Positions 61,247 through 64,000 of a DNA stretch of 64,000 nucleotides are shown piece by piece. A program made the position numbers and the translations under genes. The notes under the pieces were generated by a model. That model worked only from the letters and a program-made list of their open reading frames with translations. It searched no databases and was not told where the DNA came from. The stretch spans positions 124,001 through 188,000 of the forward strand of contig NZ_JFFR01000033.1 of assembly GCF_000695685.1 (NCBI RefSeq), written 5' to 3'. Position 1 is the first letter of the stretch. Each line of letters starts with the position of its first letter. Source of the stretch: Vibrio fortis (GTDB lineage: Bacteria > Pseudomonadota > Gammaproteobacteria > Enterobacterales > Vibrionaceae).

Positions 61247-62389
61247 ATGATTATCTCCGCATCTACAGACTACCGAGCTGCTGCCAAATCTAAGCTACCT
61301 CCATTCCTTTTCCATTACATTGATGGTGGTTCTTACGGCGAGCACACTCTGCACCGCAACACAGCAGACCTAGCTGAAATCGCGCTTAAGCAACGTGTTC
61401 TTAATGACATGTCGGAACTGAGTTTAGAAACCGAACTGTTCGGTGAAAAACTAGCGATGCCTATCGCACTTGCTCCAGTTGGTCTAACAGGTATGTACGC
61501 TCGTCGCGGTGAAGTTCAAGCGGCTAAAGCAGCAGACAACAAAGGCATCCCATTTACGATGTCGACAGTATCGGTTTGTCCAATCGAAGAAGTGGCTCCT
61601 AAGATTGAACGTCCAATGTGGTTCCAGCTTTACGTACTTAAAGATCGTGGCTTCATGAAGAACGTTCTAGAGCGCGCAAAAGCGGCAGGTGTAACTACTC
61701 TTGTGTTCACTGTAGATATGCCAGTACCAGGCGCTCGCTACCGTGATATGCACTCAGGCATGAGCGGCCCTAACGCAGCTGTACGTCGTATTTTCCAATC
61801 AATGCGTCACCCAAGCTGGGCATTCGATGTTGGTGTATTTGGTAAACCACACGACCTTGGAAATATCTCAACGTACCGTGGTACTCCAACCAAACTGGAA
61901 GATTACATCGGCTGGTTAGGTGATAACTTTGACCCATCTATCTCATGGAAGGATCTCGAATGGATTCGTGACTTCTGGGATGGCCCAATGGTGATCAAAG
62001 GTATCCTTGACGAAGAAGATGCAAAAGACGCAGTTCGCTTTGGTGCCGATGGTATCGTGGTTTCAAACCACGGTGGTCGTCAGCTTGACGGCGTACTTTC
62101 AAGTGCAAAAGCCCTACCTGCGATTGCCGATGCAGTAAAAGGTGACACTAAGATTCTGGTCGATTCTGGTATCCGTACTGGTCTTGATGTAGTTCGTATG
62201 ATGGCACTGGGTGCAGACTGTACTCTACTAGGTCGTTCATTTGTGTACGCACTAGCAGCACAAGGCCAAGCTGGTGTTGAGAACCTTCTTGACCTTTACG
62301 ACAAAGAAATGCGTGTAGCGATGACGCTAACAGGCGCGAAAACAATAAAAGATCTTACCCGCGATTCACTGGTTAACTTGACCAAGTAA
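61247..62389 (+). CDS. lldD: L-lactate dehydrogenase, FMN and quinone dependent
   Basis: A 380-residue membrane-associated flavoenzyme oxidising L-lactate to pyruvate and reducing quinones. It is very similar to E. coli LldD: MIISASTDYRAAAKS, FHYIDGGSYGEHTLHRN, FTMSTVSVCPIEEVAP, and the catalytic His in VVSNHGGRQLDG. The start at ATG 61247 reproduces the E. coli N terminus, whereas 61148 adds 33 unrelated residues. AGGATAAAG precedes it. Confidence 0.96.
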   Translation: MIISASTDYRAAAKSKLPPFLFHYIDGGSYGEHTLHRNTADLAEIALKQRVLNDMSELSLETELFGEKLAMPIALAPVGLTGMYARRGEVQAAKAADNKGIPFTMSTVSVCPIEEVAPKIERPMWFQLYVLKDRGFMKNVLERAKAAGVTTLVFTVDMPVPGARYRDMHSGMSGPNAAVRRIFQSMRHPSWAFDVGVFGKPHDLGNISTYRGTPTKLEDYIGWLGDNFDPSISWKDLEWIRDFWDGPMVIKGILDEEDAKDAVRFGADGIVVSNHGGRQLDGVLSSAKALPAIADAVKGDTKILVDSGIRTGLDVVRMMALGADCTLLGRSFVYALAAQGQAGVENLLDLYDKEMRVAMTLTGAKTIKDLTRDSLVNLTK

Positions 62390-62427
62390 GCGACAATAAG
62401 TAAGACGGAAGCCTAAGAAAACATTTG

Positions 62428-62460
62428 GGCCACCTCTACCTCCGGAGTGTGGCCTTTTTT
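62428..62460 (+). terminator. Terminator after lldD
   Basis: GGCCAC (62428-62433) pairs with GTGGCC (62449-62454) and is followed by six T residues. Confidence 0.85.
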
Positions 62461-62479
62461 ATACCTGCCATTTCTTTGA

Positions 62480-62728
62480 TCACAGTTGTTCTGCTAGCTC
62501 TGCAAGCGCCTTCGCATCTAACGTTTCTGCCTGAGCACCTTGGGCAATCAAATCAATCACCTTGTAGTCACTCATATCACCAAACTCCGTTTTCAGGTAG
62601 TCACGAAACGCCTTCTCATTCGGCCATTTACCACGGACTACGTAACCCTCATCTGGGTCAAAATCTTCTGTTTCAAAAAATGAAAAGTCGGTGCTGCCGA
62701 TGTTGTGACAGTAAAGAACAAGATACAT
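62480..62728 (-). CDS. Small hypothetical protein
   Basis: An 82-residue acidic cytosolic protein of unknown function, MYLVLYCHNIGSTDFSFF at its N terminus. It starts with AAGGAAATGCG before the ATG and lies 23 bp after the stop of the AraC-family gene on the same strand, so the two may be cotranscribed. I know no family for it. Confidence 0.65.
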   Translation of the reverse strand: MYLVLYCHNIGSTDFSFFETEDFDPDEGYVVRGKWPNEKAFRDYLKTEFGDMSDYKVIDLIAQGAQAETLDAKALAELAEQL

Positions 62729-62751
62729 CGCATTTCCTTAACGAATTGAAA

Positions 62752-63621
62752 TTAGTAAAAACTGACAGGAAGATAGAAGTCCAACTCAAAGGCTTCTTCA
62801 CTGTTGAGAAAGTGGTTTTGATGATAGTGAACGTACGCCGGCGTCGAGCGCTGCTTGAAGCCTGAACTTGGTAACCATTGTTCTAGAACCTGACTGATCT
62901 GAGGCAACAGTTCACCATAAATACCGGTAAGACGAAACACCGCATGCAAGCCACCCGGTATCACCATCTGATTGACCACACTGCGATATTTAATCGGCTC
63001 ATCAATCGCAATACAGGCAACATAACGACATTGGTCCATTTCAACCCACGCAGGGTTTGAGTGATGCAGTCCAAATTGGCGACTAAAATCGCGCTCTTCA
63101 GCATTTGCCCACGCTTTTAAGATAAGCCAAGCATTACGTATCGAACGATTGTATCCAGTATGCCTAACATAAGCGGCCAAACGTGGTGCCACCTCCATGA
63201 TCTTAGGTGCAGGCAGTTCCCTTTGTGCGACACGATGGTAACCCGCCGCAATCTCAGCATCTTTGAGATACGGCTTTTCTGCTGTTTGTAGATCGTGCTT
63301 TCTCCACTCCCCCGGCGCCATATGAAAGGTCGCCTTAAATGCGCGGCTGAACGACGAGAGCGAGCTAAAACCACACTTGTTGGCTACCTCAGCAACAGAA
63401 GAGCCGGTATCAAACATCAATTGATTCGCCGCATACTCCATTCGGGTACGACGGATGTATTGATGAATCGACTCTCCCACCACACTCTTAAAGATTCGGT
63501 GAAAATGCTGCTCTGAATAAGCGGCAACTTCGGCTAACTCTTTGGCAGGGAGTTCCTTGCTGATGTCTTGATGAATGTAGAAGAGCACATCATTGATTCT
63601 GGATATGTGTTGGCGTGACAT
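62752..63621 (-). CDS. AraC-family regulator with GyrI-like domain
   Basis: A 289-residue protein. Residues 8-108 contain two AraC helix-turn-helix motifs (LPAKELAEVAAYSEQHFHRIFKSVVG and SSVAEVANKCGFSSLSSFSRAFKATF, in parts). Residues 140-289 form a GyrI/Rob-like ligand-binding domain (LAAYVRHTGYN, GGLHAVFRLTG, ELDFYLPV). Such proteins bind hydrophobic or cationic compounds. Two direct repeats stand before it. The divergent gene is an aminotransferase, a possible target. Confidence 0.92.
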   Translation of the reverse strand: MSRQHISRINDVLFYIHQDISKELPAKELAEVAAYSEQHFHRIFKSVVGESIHQYIRRTRMEYAANQLMFDTGSSVAEVANKCGFSSLSSFSRAFKATFHMAPGEWRKHDLQTAEKPYLKDAEIAAGYHRVAQRELPAPKIMEVAPRLAAYVRHTGYNRSIRNAWLILKAWANAEERDFSRQFGLHHSNPAWVEMDQCRYVACIAIDEPIKYRSVVNQMVIPGGLHAVFRLTGIYGELLPQISQVLEQWLPSSGFKQRSTPAYVHYHQNHFLNSEEAFELDFYLPVSFY

Positions 63622-63630
63622 TCTCTAAAT

Positions 63631-63666
63631 AGCATAAATGGACATATTTAAGAGCATAAATGGACA
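63631..63666. promoter_or_regulatory. Direct-repeat operator between the AraC and aminotransferase genes
   Basis: AGCATAAATGGACA occurs at 63631-63644 and again at 63653-63666, 22 bp apart (two DNA turns). Direct repeats on one face fit AraC-type binding. Confidence 0.65.
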
Positions 63667-63737
63667 CATCGATTTTTTCAATGCCATGTAATATCACTGG
63701 ATAAACAAAAAAAGCAGACACAACGAGATAACTACAC

Positions 63738-64000
63738 ATGGAAATCGCAAAATCATTACAACAAATCCAGTCTTCCTATATTCGCGAAATTCTTGCCGCT
63801 GCGAGCGACAAAAACGTCATCTCTTTGGCCGGTGGTCTGCCAGATGAACAAACATTTCCGATTGAGCTGATGAAGCCGACCCTAGAAAACTTGGCGAACA
63901 TGCCAGAAGTGTTTCAATACGGTTCAACCGCAGGTTATGGCCCACTGATCGATCACCTTAGCGATACTTATCAATTGCCAGAATCACACACTGCGATGAT
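63738..64000 (+). CDS. PLP-dependent aminotransferase, 5' part
   Basis: ATG at 63738 opens a frame with no stop to the window edge (87 full codons). It begins MEIAKSLQQIQSSYIREIL, with ISLAGGLPDEQTFP and FQYGSTAGYGPLIDHLSD, typical of class I/II 2-aminoadipate-type aminotransferases. Lysine and cofactor motifs lie outside the window. Confidence 0.88.
   Translation, partial: MEIAKSLQQIQSSYIREILAAASDKNVISLAGGLPDEQTFPIELMKPTLENLANMPEVFQYGSTAGYGPLIDHLSDTYQLPESHTAM

Noticed and set aside
62425..62865. 146-codon forward frame overlapping the small hypothetical and AraC genes
   Set aside because: It begins inside the lldD terminator and runs antisense through two better supported genes.
1..64000. 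CRISPR arrays, tRNA or rRNA genes, insertion sequences
   Set aside because: No regularly spaced repeat arrays, no cloverleaf-like genes and no transposase reading frames were seen on either strand.

Overview
The window looks like a Vibrio chromosome segment, possibly from chromosome II and a Splendidus-like species. This rests on overall protein similarity, moderate GC and dense operons with gammaproteobacterial terminators; it is an inference, not a taxonomic search. I see no tRNA, rRNA, CRISPR array, insertion sequence or prophage.

Layout. 1-6.7 kb: housekeeping and accessory genes (partial LysR regulator, GST, a tryptophanyl-tRNA synthetase behind a Trp-codon leader peptide, a DcuB-type C4-dicarboxylate transporter, HAD and HD hydrolases, a Tag-like glycosylase). 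6.8-41.2 kb: a large purine catabolism and glyoxylate assimilation region. It holds a GntR/FCD regulator, xdhABC-guaD with an AEC transporter, a reverse-strand operon puuE-uraD-alc-allA-puuD, a forward group uraH, two NCS2 permeases and an 8-oxoguanine deaminase, a lipoprotein amidohydrolase, a RutR-like TetR regulator, gcl-hyi-glxR-glycerate kinase, and aceB-glcG. Together these encode guanine or xanthine -> urate -> 5-hydroxyisourate -> OHCU -> allantoin -> allantoate -> ureidoglycolate -> glyoxylate plus two urea. Glyoxylate then goes either to glycerate 2-phosphate (Gcl, Hyi/GlxR, kinase) or to malate (AceB). No urease is present in the window.

Seven copies of a palindrome, TTGTATACAA with at most one mismatch, lie in the intergenic regions before the GntR gene, xdhA, puuE/uraH and gcl/aceB. 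The palindrome fits the FadR-type GntR consensus, so this regulator probably controls the whole pathway and itself. Two TGAC-N6-GTCA dyads just before xdhA match the RutR box form, pointing to a second input from the TetR protein.

Embedded in this region (27.2-31.0 kb) is an unrelated pair of secreted proteins. The first (412 aa) has the architecture of a ClyA/XaxA/MakA-type alpha-helical pore-forming toxin. The second (798 aa) joins a beta-rich N-terminal part, a long helical part with a hydrophobic segment, and a C-terminal beta domain bracketed by the protein's only two cysteines. They follow about 0.7 kb of very AT-rich DNA and are the best candidate for an undescribed system.

41.3-64 kb: ordinary accessory genes. 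These include MarR/DMT transporter, LysR, a lipoprotein plus small outer-membrane-barrel pair, a second DMT exporter, a GNAT-kinase-MFS operon, a PilZ protein, a Lon-family protease, an orphan YejF-type double ABC ATPase, a prolyl oligopeptidase, LysR/lldP-lldD for L-lactate, an AraC-GyrI regulator and a truncated PLP aminotransferase.
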